From: Bradyrhizobium sp. Ash2021
GTDB taxonomy: Bacteria > Pseudomonadota > Alphaproteobacteria > Rhizobiales > Xanthobacteraceae
Assembly (NCBI RefSeq): GCF_031202265.1
Contig: NZ_CP100604.1
Span: 5,438,501-5,502,500 of the forward strand
Reading direction: 5' to 3'
DNA length: 64,000 nt
The position numbers were made by a program, and so were the translations under genes. The first letter of the stretch is position 1, and each line of letters begins with the position of its first letter. Under the pieces are notes generated by a model that saw only the letters and a program-made list of their open reading frames with translations, made no database searches and was not told where the DNA came from. Shown one piece after another: positions 1 to 7,898 of the stretch.

Positions 1-541
1 AGTGCTTCAAGTCCATGGCGCGGACGCGGCCCTTGACGCGGCTGGCCGGAGCGCCGAACATTTTCTTCGCCTCCTCCTGCACACAGAACACGCCGAGCTC
101 GAACGGCAGCGAGTCGAAACCGCAAGAGAATACGATGCGCGCACCGGTCGATTTGGCCGTCGCCTCGTGCTTCTCGATCATCTCGCGCATCCACAAAGGC
201 TCGCCGCAGAGATCGAAATAGTCCGTTCCCGACGCCACACAGGCCGCAAGCAGGTCGGTGCCGTAGAGCTGATACGGACCGACGGTCGAGATCACCGATT
301 TGGTCTGACCGACCATCGCCTTCAGCGAGGCGGGGTCGCCAGCGTCGGCGACGATCAAGGGGGTATCTGCCGACGCGCCGATCGCATCGCGCACCGAGGC
401 GAGCTTGTCCTTGCTGCGTCCGGCCATCGCCCATTTCAGATTGGCGTCGCCCTCGTATTGCGTGGCGAGATATTCGGCGACGAGCTGGCCGGTAAAGCCG
501 GTGGCGCCATAGACGACGATGTCGAATTTCGGCGAAGACAT
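1..541 (-). CDS. Saccharopine dehydrogenase-like NAD(P)-binding protein, 3' part missing
   Basis: The frame starts with ATG at 541 and runs off the window, so about 180 residues are visible. Residues 1-25 form a Rossmann entry (VVYGATGFTGQLVAEYL), typical of the saccharopine dehydrogenase / trans-acting enoyl reductase family. The visible part is nearly identical in sequence to the N-terminal half of the complete gene just upstream at 579-1766 and lies on the same strand 37 bp away, so this is the second copy of a tandem duplication. Substrate is unknown; members of this family act on lipid-like substrates or have no assigned reaction. The end of the protein cannot be judged. Confidence 0.85.
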   Translation of the reverse strand, partial: MSSPKFDIVVYGATGFTGQLVAEYLATQYEGDANLKWAMAGRSKDKLASVRDAIGASADTPLIVADAGDPASLKAMVGQTKSVISTVGPYQLYGTDLLAACVASGTDYFDLCGEPLWMREMIEKHEATAKSTGARIVFSCGFDSLPFELGVFCVQEEAKKMFGAPASRVKGRVRAMDLKH

Positions 542-578
542 ACTCTGATTTCTTAAAAGAAGACGCTCGAAAATAGAG

Positions 579-1766
579 CTACTTTTCAACGCCAAATGTC
601 AGCCCGGCGTGGTCGACCAGGCGCTTGATCAATTTGTGCCCCATCGCGGCGCCGGGCGTCCAAAATCCCGCGGGAACGTCCGGCGTGTCGCGCAGCAGGC
701 AGATCGCGCATTCCGAGATCATCTTCGAGGTCGAGCCATAGCCGGGATCGCGATCGCCCTTGACTACCGCACGCGCCTGCTTCCCGTCGGGAGCGATGGC
801 GACGAACAAGAGATCGTACATGCCGTTCTCGCGCTCTTCTTTCGAAGGCCCCTCGCCCGGCTTCGGTCCGTCCGAGGAGGCCCCGATCCGCTCGGCGTTG
901 ACGGCTGCGACGACGCGTTTGGCGTTGGCTTCGCCCTGCTCTCCCGGACCGGTCAGGACCATCTCGTCATAGACGAAGTCTTTGCCGTACGGAAAATTCA
1001 TCAACATATTGGAGCGATGCACGTTGCGGGTGTTGATGCTCGCCATCACGAAGGGCGCCGCCCACTGGCCCATATCCTCGTCCAGCGCGGGCTTGTTGGC
1101 TCGTGGCTGCTTCGGGCCTTCAAATCCGGGCGTCAGCACGAAATGATTCTGGAACATCGCAACCAGGCTCAGGTCTTTCGCCGCCGCCGCGAAACTCGCC
1201 CTGGCGCTCGCCGCGGTGCCGCCGGAGAATGTTCCCTTCATGGCGCGGACGCGGCCTTTGACGCGGTTGACCGGCGCGCCGAAAACCTTCTTCGCTTCCT
1301 CCTGCGCACAGAACACGCCGAGTTCAAAAGGGATCGAATCGAAGCCGCAGGAAAACACGATACGCGCGCCGGTCGATTTCGCCGTCGCCTCGTGTGCATC
1401 GATCATCTGGCGCATCCAGACCGGCTCGCCGCTGAGGTCGAAATAATCGACCCCCGCCGCAGCGCAGGCCGCAACCAGATCGGAGCCATAGAGCTGATAC
1501 GGGCCGACGGTCGTGATCACCGATTTGGCCTGCGCCACCATCGCCTTCAGCGAGGCCGGATCGCTGGCATCGGCCACGATCAAAGGCGTATCCGCGGGCG
1601 CGCCGATCGCATCGCGCACGGTGGCGAGCTTGTCCTTGCTGCGGCCGGCCATTGCCCATTTCAGATTGGCGTCGCCCTTGTAATGGGCGGCGAGATATTC
1701 GGCGACGAGCTGGCCGGTAAAACCGGTGGCGCCATAGACGACGATGTCGAATTTCGACGAAGACAT
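579..1766 (-). CDS. Saccharopine dehydrogenase-like NAD(P)-binding protein
   Basis: A complete 395-residue protein starting with ATG at 1766. The N-terminus carries the dinucleotide-binding motif GATGFTGQ, followed by the conserved GPYxLYGxxLVxAC and FSCGFDSIPFELG segments of the saccharopine dehydrogenase NADP-binding family (related to mycobacterial trans-acting enoyl reductases). There is no signal peptide, so it is probably cytosolic. It is followed at 37 bp by a close paralogue (1-541), and the two probably form one transcript. Reaction and substrate cannot be deduced from sequence. Confidence 0.88.
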   Translation of the reverse strand: MSSSKFDIVVYGATGFTGQLVAEYLAAHYKGDANLKWAMAGRSKDKLATVRDAIGAPADTPLIVADASDPASLKAMVAQAKSVITTVGPYQLYGSDLVAACAAAGVDYFDLSGEPVWMRQMIDAHEATAKSTGARIVFSCGFDSIPFELGVFCAQEEAKKVFGAPVNRVKGRVRAMKGTFSGGTAASARASFAAAAKDLSLVAMFQNHFVLTPGFEGPKQPRANKPALDEDMGQWAAPFVMASINTRNVHRSNMLMNFPYGKDFVYDEMVLTGPGEQGEANAKRVVAAVNAERIGASSDGPKPGEGPSKEERENGMYDLLFVAIAPDGKQARAVVKGDRDPGYGSTSKMISECAICLLRDTPDVPAGFWTPGAAMGHKLIKRLVDHAGLTFGVEK

Positions 1767-1788
1767 ATTTGGTTCCTTTGAGACTTCT

Positions 1789-1870
1789 CGTCATTGCGAG
1801 GAGCAAAGCGACGAAGCAATCCACACTTCCTTCGTAGCTATGGATTGCTTCGCTTCGCTCGCAATGACGG
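1789..1870. repeat. Palindromic intergenic repeat, type A (CATTGCGAG family)
   Basis: Outer arms read GTCATTGCGAGGAGC and, inverted, GCTTCGCTCGCAATGAC, with AAGCAATCCA and its complement inside. The same element recurs at 32394-32513 and 36971-37050. Such elements are very common between genes in Bradyrhizobium; here it sits upstream of the saccharopine-dehydrogenase pair and downstream of the DUF169 gene. Confidence 0.85.
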
Positions 1871-1889
1871 CTTCAAGCCGCTTCTAGCG

Positions 1890-2675
1890 CTATTTTTTGG
1901 CGTAGGAAACGCCCATCCCGGCGCGGACGTCGGCCTGAATGCCGTAGGGCGCGATCGGATAGCGCAGACCGTTTTTGGCAAGCTGTTTCATGCCGACGAT
2001 GGCCTTGGCGAGATGCGCCGGCTGCAGCGCCATCAGCATTTCCTCATCGGGCACGCCGCCATAACGGCGCTCGGCGAAGCACGGCAGCGACAGCGAGGGC
2101 TCGCCGGTCTTGAGCGCCCGCCCCCATGAATCGGCGCACGCGGTCTCACCGACCACGCCCCATTCGAACTTCTTGTAGCCGGTATATTGCAGGCCGTTGA
2201 TCAGGATGATCATCTGGCCCGGCGTCGCGTAAACCAGACAAATATCGGGCGGGTTGAGCCGGCCGCTTACGAGCGGACTGACCGCCATCGCCTGGTACCG
2301 GCCATAGGGCACGACGTCGAGCGCCTCCTGGCGCTTGCGCGCATCCTCGGCGGTGCCATGCCAGACGCCGACATAGTTTTCGCCGGCAAGCCATTTGTCG
2401 TCCTGGGGGCTGAGGCCGATCACCGCGCGGCATTGCGCGCCGACGAGATCGTCGCCGGTGATGCCGACGGTCCAGCCCAGCCGCGATGCCATGCTGACGA
2501 TCTGATCGGTGGTATGAACGGCGGTCGGACGCCTGATCTTCGGGATCGCCGCCATCTCCTCCACGGCTGCGAACATCTTGATGCCGATCACGGTGGTCTT
2601 CAGCCGCAGCAAGGCGTTCAGATCGTCCACCATACCGGACAAATCGAATTGTTCCGGCGGCGATTGCTGTTGCAT
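1890..2675 (-). CDS. DUF169 family protein
   Basis: A 261-residue protein. The ATG at 2675 is chosen because GGGAG stands 7-8 bases upstream; the same frame is open further upstream but without a ribosome-binding site. The sequence has the features of the DUF169 family: an N-terminal LNALLRLKTTVIGIKMF segment, a central CRAVIGL, and a late ADSWGRALKTGEPSLSLPC stretch with conserved cysteines. No signal peptide or membrane segment is visible. DUF169 proteins have no settled function; they often occur with redox or metal-related genes. The neighbours do not narrow the role. Confidence 0.82.
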   Translation of the reverse strand: MQQQSPPEQFDLSGMVDDLNALLRLKTTVIGIKMFAAVEEMAAIPKIRRPTAVHTTDQIVSMASRLGWTVGITGDDLVGAQCRAVIGLSPQDDKWLAGENYVGVWHGTAEDARKRQEALDVVPYGRYQAMAVSPLVSGRLNPPDICLVYATPGQMIILINGLQYTGYKKFEWGVVGETACADSWGRALKTGEPSLSLPCFAERRYGGVPDEEMLMALQPAHLAKAIVGMKQLAKNGLRYPIAPYGIQADVRAGMGVSYAKK

Positions 2676-2752
2676 GGCGTCAACTCCCAAATCGGCGAAA
2701 CCTTGCGGGCCTGTTTGCGGCAATTCTAGCCGCATTGACGATCGGTTGCGAC

Positions 2753-3556
2753 CTACTTCAGGGCGGGTCCCGGCAGCAAATCGTCGATCTTGCCGGTGGC
2801 CCGGTAGGCAATCAGGCCCATCCATTCGCGCACCGCGAGATCCGTTCGTCCCAATCCGTCAACGGCCACGTCCGTAAACGCAAAGAGATCGCCGCGCCCG
2901 CCGACCCGCCAGTCGACCGGATAGGGCTCGACGGCAAATCCCGCTTTGCGAAACAGGCCGACCGATCGCGGCATGTGGTAGGCCGATGTCACCAGCAGCC
3001 AGCGCTCGCCCTCCTTCGGCGCCAGCAGCGCCTTGGAGAACTCGGCATTTTCAAGCGTGTTGCGCGACCGCCGCTCCATGGTGAGCCGCGATTTGGCAAT
3101 GCCGAGGCTTTCGAAGACCGCGCCAGCGTAGTCGGCTTCCCTTGCATCGTTCGAGATCAAGCTCGCGCTGCCGCCGGAGAAAACCACCCGCGCATTCGGA
3201 TAACGAAGCGCCAGCGCCGCCGCGCCGATGATGCGGTCGGCCGAGCTGCGCACCACCGTGGTGCCATGCGCCGCCGAAAGGTCCGCATCGATCGATCCAC
3301 CGAGCACGATGATTCCGTCCGGCGCGCCGCGCGCCGCATCCCATGGCGGAAAGCGCGATTCCAGCGGATAGAGCAGAAGGTTTCCGAGCGGCGAATAGGC
3401 GCAGATCGCGAGCAGCACGAGCGCTGATATCGCAAGCTTGCGGCCCAGCGACGCAAAGCGCGTAGCCAGCAGGATAAGCCCAACCAACCCGATGCCGATC
3501 AAAAAGTTCGCCGGCAGCATCATGTGGCCGAGCGTCTTGGAGAGTACAAAAAACAA
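2753..3556 (-). CDS. YdcF-like membrane protein (DUF218)
   Basis: A 267-residue protein with two N-terminal hydrophobic segments (about residues 13-33 and 40-58) followed by the DUF218/YdcF domain: DGIIVLGGSI at the domain entry, VVFSGG in the middle and TSAYHMPRS near the end. Proteins of this type (YdcF, ElyC, SanA) are anchored in the inner membrane and are linked to envelope metabolism, but their substrate is unclear. The start is a TTG at 3556; starting at the internal ATG (3523) would cut the first membrane segment short, and the TTG form keeps the family-like N-terminus. Confidence 0.82.
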   Translation of the reverse strand: MFFVLSKTLGHMMLPANFLIGIGLVGLILLATRFASLGRKLAISALVLLAICAYSPLGNLLLYPLESRFPPWDAARGAPDGIIVLGGSIDADLSAAHGTTVVRSSADRIIGAAALALRYPNARVVFSGGSASLISNDAREADYAGAVFESLGIAKSRLTMERRSRNTLENAEFSKALLAPKEGERWLLVTSAYHMPRSVGLFRKAGFAVEPYPVDWRVGGRGDLFAFTDVAVDGLGRTDLAVREWMGLIAYRATGKIDDLLPGPALK

Positions 3557-3603
3557 GGGAAATTCTCTTTTGAGTGGACGCTGCGCCGAACCTCGGATTC
3601 ACT

Positions 3604-3724
3604 GTCATACGCGGGCTTGACCCGCGTATCCATCTATCTTCACAAGAGGCTTGTTCAAAAAATGATGGATTGCCGGGAGCGCAGACGCAGTCTACGCAGC
3701 CAGACTACTATGCCCGGCAATGAC
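3604..3724. repeat. Palindromic intergenic repeat, type B (GTCATACGCGGGCTTGACCC family)
   Basis: Begins with a hairpin (CGCGGG-cttga-CCCGCG) followed by ATCCATC and ends with GATGGATTGCCGGG ... CCCGGCAATGAC, so the outer arms are inverted copies. It fills most of the gap between the divergently oriented YdcF-like and acetamidase genes. Confidence 0.75.
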
Positions 3725-3760
3725 AAATAGAAGACAATTACGCAGACAAGAAAGCTCCTC

Positions 3761-4702
3761 ATGACCCATCATCACCTGCATTCCAGCCCCGAAACCTGCC
3801 ACTGGGGTTTTTTCGAAGCGAAATTGAAGCCTGTTCTGACCATCGCCAGCGGCGATGAGGTCACGGTCGATACCGTCACCGGCGGGCCGGACGTGGTACC
3901 CGACAGAAGCAAATTCCATATTCCGCCCGAGCTTGCCGATATTCATGCCCGCAGCGAGCGGATGGTGCCCGGCCATATCCTGACCGGCCCCATCGCGATC
4001 GAAGGCGCCGAGCCCGGCGATGTACTGGAGGTGGACATCCTCGACGTCCAGCTCAGGCAGGATTGGGGCTACAATTTGATCCGTCCGCTGGCCGGCACCC
4101 TGCCCGACGATTTCCACGAAACGCGGCTCCTGAACATTCCGCTCGACCGCGAGCGGATGGTCGGCCGGCTGCCATGGGGGCTCGATCTGCCGCTCGCACC
4201 GTTCTTCGGCGTGATGGGGGTTGCGCCGCCGCCCGCCTGGGGCCGCATCACCTCGCTGATCCCGCGCGCGATGGGCGGCAACCTCGACAACAAGGAGCTC
4301 GGCGCCGGCGCCAAATTGTATCTGCCGGTGTTCGTGCCGGGCGCGCTGTTTTCCTGCGGCGACGGCCACGGCGTGCAGGGCGACGGCGAAGTCTGCGTCA
4401 CCGCGATCGAGACCGCGCTGCAGGGCCGCTTCCGCCTGACGCTGCGCAAGGACATCAGGCTCGACTATCCCCGGGCGGAAACGCAGACGCATTACCTGAC
4501 AATGGCGATGGACCCCGACCTCGATCAGTGCGTGGTGCGGTCGCTGCGCGACATGATCGCCCTGCTCGGCGAAAAGCGAAACCTGTCGCGCGAGGACGCC
4601 TACACGCTCTGCAGCCTGGCTGCGGATTTGCGGGTGACGCAGACCGTGAACGGGTCAAAGGGCATTCATTGCATGATCGCAAAGACGGTCGTGCACGGGT
4701 AG
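3761..4702 (+). CDS. Acetamidase/formamidase family protein
   Basis: A 313-residue protein of the FmdA/AmdA family, which hydrolyses short-chain amides such as formamide or acetamide to ammonia and the acid. Family features seen are SGDEVTVDTVTGG near residue 32, the HILTGPIAIEGAEPGDVLEV segment (about 70-90), a central GVMGVAPP and the CGDGHGVQGDGEVC metal-site region at about 205. The ATG at 3761 follows an AAGAAAG stretch. No signal peptide, so a cytosolic enzyme. Exact substrate cannot be read from sequence; single-gene unit flanked by repeats on both sides. Confidence 0.88.
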   Translation: MTHHHLHSSPETCHWGFFEAKLKPVLTIASGDEVTVDTVTGGPDVVPDRSKFHIPPELADIHARSERMVPGHILTGPIAIEGAEPGDVLEVDILDVQLRQDWGYNLIRPLAGTLPDDFHETRLLNIPLDRERMVGRLPWGLDLPLAPFFGVMGVAPPPAWGRITSLIPRAMGGNLDNKELGAGAKLYLPVFVPGALFSCGDGHGVQGDGEVCVTAIETALQGRFRLTLRKDIRLDYPRAETQTHYLTMAMDPDLDQCVVRSLRDMIALLGEKRNLSREDAYTLCSLAADLRVTQTVNGSKGIHCMIAKTVVHG

Positions 4703-4709
4703 CTCCCAA

Positions 4710-4797
4710 ACGTCATTCCGGGGCGATGCGCAGCATCCAACTTCGATGTGCAATTGCACATCGGAGTTCGCTCGCTTCGCTCCCGCCCCGGAACGAC
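4710..4797. repeat. Palindromic intergenic repeat, type C (GTCATTCCGGGGCG family)
   Basis: Outer arms are CGTCATTCCGGGGCG and CGCCCCGGAACGAC. The inner part contains TGTGCAATTGCACA, a perfect palindrome. A shorter relative is at 61729-61768. It lies between the convergent acetamidase and SDR genes and may serve as a bidirectional stop signal. Confidence 0.78.
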
Positions 4798-4805
4798 AGG
4801 GACCC

Positions 4806-5768
4806 TCATCCCAGCCGCCAGCCGACCTCCTCGGCAAAGCTCTGATGAAATTCCGGCGTGTAGGCTTTTTCCGGGGTTTGCCGTACGCGCTCGTCGAGCC
4901 GGTGCGCGTCGTCGCCGACCAGGATGCGCCAGCGTTCGGCCTTGACGCCGTCGAGGATGATTTTTGCCGCGGCCGCCGCCGTGGTTGGCGCCTCGTCGTG
5001 GAATTTTTGCGCGCGGTCGAGCGCGATCTGCTGGATCTGGTCATCCGACATCGGAGCCACGTCGATGCCCATGCCCTTCAGCCGCTGGCGCGTCTGCACG
5101 ATCTCGTTCGGCGTCAGCTGGTCGGAGCCGTTCTGCACCTTGCGCGAGTTGGAGACGATCGAGGTGCCGATATGACCGGGCATCACCACCGAACATTTGA
5201 TATGCGGCGCGTTGAGCCTGAGATCGTTCATCAGCGCTTCGGTAAACCCCTTCACGGCGAATTTGGCGGAGCAATAGGCGGTGTGCGAGACGCCGAGGCC
5301 GACCGACGCCCAAAACCCGTTGACGCTGGAGGTGTTGACGATGTGGCCCTCGTCAGCCTTCACGAGCAGCGGCAGGAAGGTGCGGACGCCGAGATAGACG
5401 CCGCCCCAGCAGATGTTGAAGGTCCGCTCCCACTGCTCGCGCGTGTTGGTGAACAGGCTGCCGCCGCCGCCGATGCCGGCATTGTTGAACAGCAGATGGA
5501 TCTTGTCGGTCGCCTGCTGCTCGATCAGCTCGTCGCGAAACCGCAAAAACTGGTCCTCGATGGAGACGTCGGCGACATGGGTGGTGATGCACAGCCCCTG
5601 CGGCAGCCTTTCGACCTCGCACAGCCGCTTGGTCTCGGCCATCGCCTCGGCGGAGACGTCGCACATCGCGACATTGCAGCCCTCGGCGACGAGCTGGCGC
5701 GCCAGCTCGCGGCCCATGCCCGTACCGCCTCCGGTGATGACAGCAATCTTTCCGGCAAAATCCTTCAT
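4806..5768 (-). CDS. Short-chain dehydrogenase/reductase (SDR)
   Basis: A 320-residue classical SDR. From the chosen ATG (5768) the protein opens MKDFAGKIAVITGGGTGMGR, which contains the cofactor motif TGGGTGMG; NNAG follows at about residue 90 and the catalytic Y-x-x-x-K as YCSAK at about 170. This oxidoreductase uses NAD(P)H on an unknown alcohol or carbonyl substrate. The C-terminus is about 60 residues longer than in minimal SDRs. The frame stays open to a GTG at 5822 through a repetitive Thr/Lys/Glu stretch (TTEKPTTEKK), which I take as untranslated; AGGGAG lies 12 bases before the ATG. Confidence 0.87.
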   Translation of the reverse strand: MKDFAGKIAVITGGGTGMGRELARQLVAEGCNVAMCDVSAEAMAETKRLCEVERLPQGLCITTHVADVSIEDQFLRFRDELIEQQATDKIHLLFNNAGIGGGGSLFTNTREQWERTFNICWGGVYLGVRTFLPLLVKADEGHIVNTSSVNGFWASVGLGVSHTAYCSAKFAVKGFTEALMNDLRLNAPHIKCSVVMPGHIGTSIVSNSRKVQNGSDQLTPNEIVQTRQRLKGMGIDVAPMSDDQIQQIALDRAQKFHDEAPTTAAAAAKIILDGVKAERWRILVGDDAHRLDERVRQTPEKAYTPEFHQSFAEEVGWRLG

Positions 5769-6243
5769 GGAGATCGCGGCTCCCTTCTTTTCTGTTGTTG
5801 GTTTTTCTGTTGTTGTTTTCACGAGCCGCGCGCGGGGCCCGGCCGAAGTCTAGCATTCCGCCCCGGCCGGTAAAGCTCTTTGCCGTCACGGCATGACGGG
5901 TCACAAGATGTCCGCGCCACGGAAAACCCGCGTGCTGCCCTGCTCCGCCACTCGCCGCGATCTACATCCCCGACTTCATCATCGCCATGTGCGAGCCGTG
6001 CATCATGTGCATCATCGCCATTTCGCATCCGCGCGTGCCGTCCCCGCGAGTTGGTCGCCACAGGTTCACCGGAACACCCGGCCTTCCCTGCGCGATGAAT
6101 GTGGCACAGCGCAGCATCGCGCGAACTCTGTGCCCAACATCACAGTTTTCGGGATCAGGCCATGCCAGACATCAAGCATCGGCGAGCGAGGGAAAATATT
6201 CGCCGGGCAACCCCACGGACCCGAGAACCCAAGGAGAGATAGG
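5769..6243. other. Gene-poor stretch before the Hcp-fragment peptides
   Basis: No convincing large gene. It includes the upstream region of the SDR and, immediately before 6244, a strong AAGGAGAGATAGG ribosome-binding site for the plus-strand peptide. On the minus strand one short Met/His-rich reading frame (5962-6069) stands out and is listed separately. No clear repeat or terminator was recognised. Confidence 0.5.
5962..6069 (-). CDS. Possible 35-residue Met/His-rich peptide or gene remnant
   Basis: A GTG-initiated frame whose second half reads EMAMMHMMHGSHMAMMKSGM before a TAG. Nine of the last twenty residues are Met and four are His, a composition seen in copper-binding tails. There is no good ribosome-binding site and the first half (VNLWRPTRGDG) looks random, so this may be the leftover end of a lost metal-binding protein rather than a working gene. 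Confidence 0.2.
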   Translation of the reverse strand: MNLWRPTRGDGTRGCEMAMMHMMHGSHMAMMKSGM

Positions 6244-6438
6244 ATGCAAGTCCAATCGCAGCGGAAGTCATCCAAGGAACTGAAGACCATCGAAGTCTCC
6301 AACGAATTAACCGAGGACGTGTTGGGCAATGTCTCGGCAGGTGCATTCAACGCATTCGCGAGGTTTGGGGATATCAAAGGCGAAAGCACCGACAAGGATC
6401 ACAAGGACTGGATCGAGATTTTGAGTTACAACCACTAG
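6244..6438 (+). CDS. GG-type leader peptide fused to the N-terminal strand of Hcp
   Basis: A 64-residue peptide; ATG at 6244 follows AAGGAGAGATAGG. Residues 1-33 look like a bacteriocin-type leader ending in LTEDVLGNVSAG (Ala-Gly in place of Gly-Gly). Residues 38-62 carry FGDIKGESTDKDHKDWIEI, which matches the start of the type VI secretion tube protein Hcp (IGDVKGESKDKTHAEEIDV in Pseudomonas Hcp1, from memory). Only this first part of the Hcp fold is present, then the frame stops. Three minus-strand genes just downstream carry other Hcp pieces behind similar leaders. Function is unknown; export by a double-glycine peptidase transporter is an inference from the leader. Confidence 0.7.
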   Translation: MQVQSQRKSSKELKTIEVSNELTEDVLGNVSAGAFNAFARFGDIKGESTDKDHKDWIEILSYNH

Positions 6439-6718
6439 ATAAACGCTGGAAGTCCGCCATTGCGAAAACCGCGGGCGCGCATCATCCGCGCGCTCACGGA
6501 CGCCTTGCGCACGAACCCTTGTTCGGGCGCCGAGGTTGGTTTGGCGCGCTTGAGACATGCCGACAGAAACCGGGAATGTCCGCTGATGGTGGAAGACCGG
6601 AAATGACTGGCCGACGGTCGAAACGTCGCTACCGACCCTGAACGGACGTGTCGTGTTTCCAGCCGCCTGCTATGGAGAGTGAGGTAGTCCGCTTGGGCGC
6701 CGTCCTCTCGGCCCAGTG
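6439..6718. other. Intergenic, no gene recognised
   Basis: Lies between the two convergent groups of Hcp-fragment genes. A plus-strand frame without a start codon is open from about 6468 to 6604, but its product resembles nothing I know. It may hold decayed coding sequence. No terminator hairpin is obvious. Confidence 0.4.
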
Positions 6719-6913
6719 CTACTCGGTGTACGCCCACTTTAATTCCGTAAAGCTGAGCGTTAATGTCTCAGTTACGCCCTTGTCTCGGCCGGTCACCTTT
6801 TTATCGCCGCCGGTCACCTGGTCGAGGTCCTGATCGTTGAGCGCACCACTGCCGTTCTTGATCTCAGGCTTCGCAGGTGATTTCTGCCGCAGCTTGTCCT
6901 GGTGCGTGCCCAT
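6719..6913 (-). CDS. GG-leader peptide fused to the C-terminal strand of Hcp (copy 1)
   Basis: A 64-residue peptide; ATG at 6913 with AAGGGAG upstream. The leader is Lys/Gln-rich and ends in LNDQDLDQVTGG, a typical double-glycine processing site at about residue 36. After a short linker the core ends VTETLTLSFTELKWAYTE, which matches the closing strand of Hcp (LTENVTLNFAQVQVDY in Hcp1). Its 5' region and leader are duplicated in the next gene (6994-7152). It is the last of three same-strand genes of this type. Confidence 0.72.
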   Translation of the reverse strand: MGTHQDKLRQKSPAKPEIKNGSGALNDQDLDQVTGGDKKVTGRDKGVTETLTLSFTELKWAYTE

Positions 6914-6993
6914 CGATGTCTCCCTTATGTTGCGGCACGGGACACTGTCCGCGATTGCCACGGGTTACCCACCGAGGCCGAATGGGCCCGGCG

Positions 6994-7152
6994 CTACTGT
7001 TCCTTGTACTCAATTTCGATACGCCTAAACGGTATCGATATTTGGCCGCCGGTCACCTTCTCGAGATCGTTTTCGTCCAGCGCGGCACTGCCTTTCTCAA
7101 TCTTGGGCTTCGCGGGCGATTTCCGCTCCAGCTTGTCCTGGTGCTTGCTCAT
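6994..7152 (-). CDS. GG-leader peptide fused to the C-terminal strand of Hcp (copy 2)
   Basis: A 52-residue peptide; ATG at 7152 with AAGGGAG eight bases upstream. The leader (MSKHQDKLERKSPAKPKIEK) is a clear paralogue of that in 6719-6913 and ends in LDENDLEKVTGG. The core after the double glycine is only 16 residues, QISIPFRRIEIEYKEQ, again resembling the last beta strand of Hcp. The 48 bases upstream of the ATG are almost the same as those upstream of 6913, showing a recent tandem duplication followed by divergence of the core. Confidence 0.72.
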   Translation of the reverse strand: MSKHQDKLERKSPAKPKIEKGSAALDENDLEKVTGGQISIPFRRIEIEYKEQ

Positions 7153-7247
7153 CGATGTCTCCCTTGTGTTGCGGCACGGAACGCCGTCCGCCATTGCCAC
7201 GGGTGGCTGTTAGTGCAGATCACGAAGCCAGCGGCTTCGCTGCTATC

Positions 7248-7430
7248 CTATAAAAACAACTTGGGGCTTGCCGCGTCGATCCGCTTCGTAATTTGGAAAT
7301 CGAAAGTGACTTTGCCCGCGCCTGCACCTGAGCTTTGTGAACCGCCGGTGATCTCAGAGAGTTCGAATTCGGTCAGCTCCGCTGTCTGATGATCCCGTTC
7401 GCAGGATTCAGCCGGATTGGTGGTGGTCAT
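7248..7430 (-). CDS. GG-leader peptide fused to a central segment of Hcp
   Basis: A 60-residue peptide; ATG at 7430 preceded by GAAGGGAG. The leader ends in LTEFELSEITGG at about residue 30. The core contains GAGAGKVTFDFQITKRIDAASPKLFL and stops; this corresponds to the middle of Hcp (GAGKVNVQDLSFTKYIDKSTPNL in Hcp1), ending just before the usual cysteine-containing strand. First gene of the three on this strand. No transporter or modifying enzyme is visible nearby. Confidence 0.72.
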   Translation of the reverse strand: MTTTNPAESCERDHQTAELTEFELSEITGGSQSSGAGAGKVTFDFQITKRIDAASPKLFL

Positions 7431-7898
7431 TGTCGTTGCTCCCTTCGCTTGGGATTGGACTGGCTTTGACGACGGCAATCTAGCAGCGCGGTCGTCGGCG
7501 CCGCTGTGACGGGCGTCACAGTTCTTGCGCTGTTGCTCGGTCCGGATGGTTAGCGCGCCACGAGATATCTAACGGCGAGTTCACCGGCAGCCAGCCACCC
7601 GGGAAGCAGCGCAATGACGAGCGACGACATTGGCAAAGCGCTGTTCATCGATTCCCCTGGGGCCGGCCCCTACGCCGCTTAGCACGACCGGCGCGACGAT
7701 TGCGACCCGCGCTGGCTGCGGCCGGGCATCGACCGGACCGGAGCCAGCTACAGTTGACAACGCCACAGGAGCGGATCGTAATACTACTTTAGATAGATCA
7801 ATGGTGCACGGCAGCGAAGGCGGCGGAATGCCGGGCGTTCCGGCTCCGATGATGGCGACCGCGAGATACCGCGGCGTGTTACAATGAGGAGGATGCTC
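7431..7898. other. Intergenic with a possible decayed tail-fibre-like fragment
   Basis: No intact gene. At 7616-7684 a plus-strand frame reads MTSDDIGKALFIDSPGAGPYAA and stops; the phrase resembles the start of beta-helical phage-tail or pectate-lyase-like proteins (TAADIGK...GAG). A Thr/Ala/Gly-rich frame continues in another phase to about 7760, consistent with frameshift decay. The last bases (GAGGAGG at 7886-7892) are the ribosome-binding site of the next gene. Confidence 0.3.

Noticed and set aside
6435..6737. 100-codon minus-strand frame between the Hcp-fragment genes
   Set aside because: Overlaps the C-terminal end of a better supported gene and shows Arg/Ser-rich shadow-like composition.
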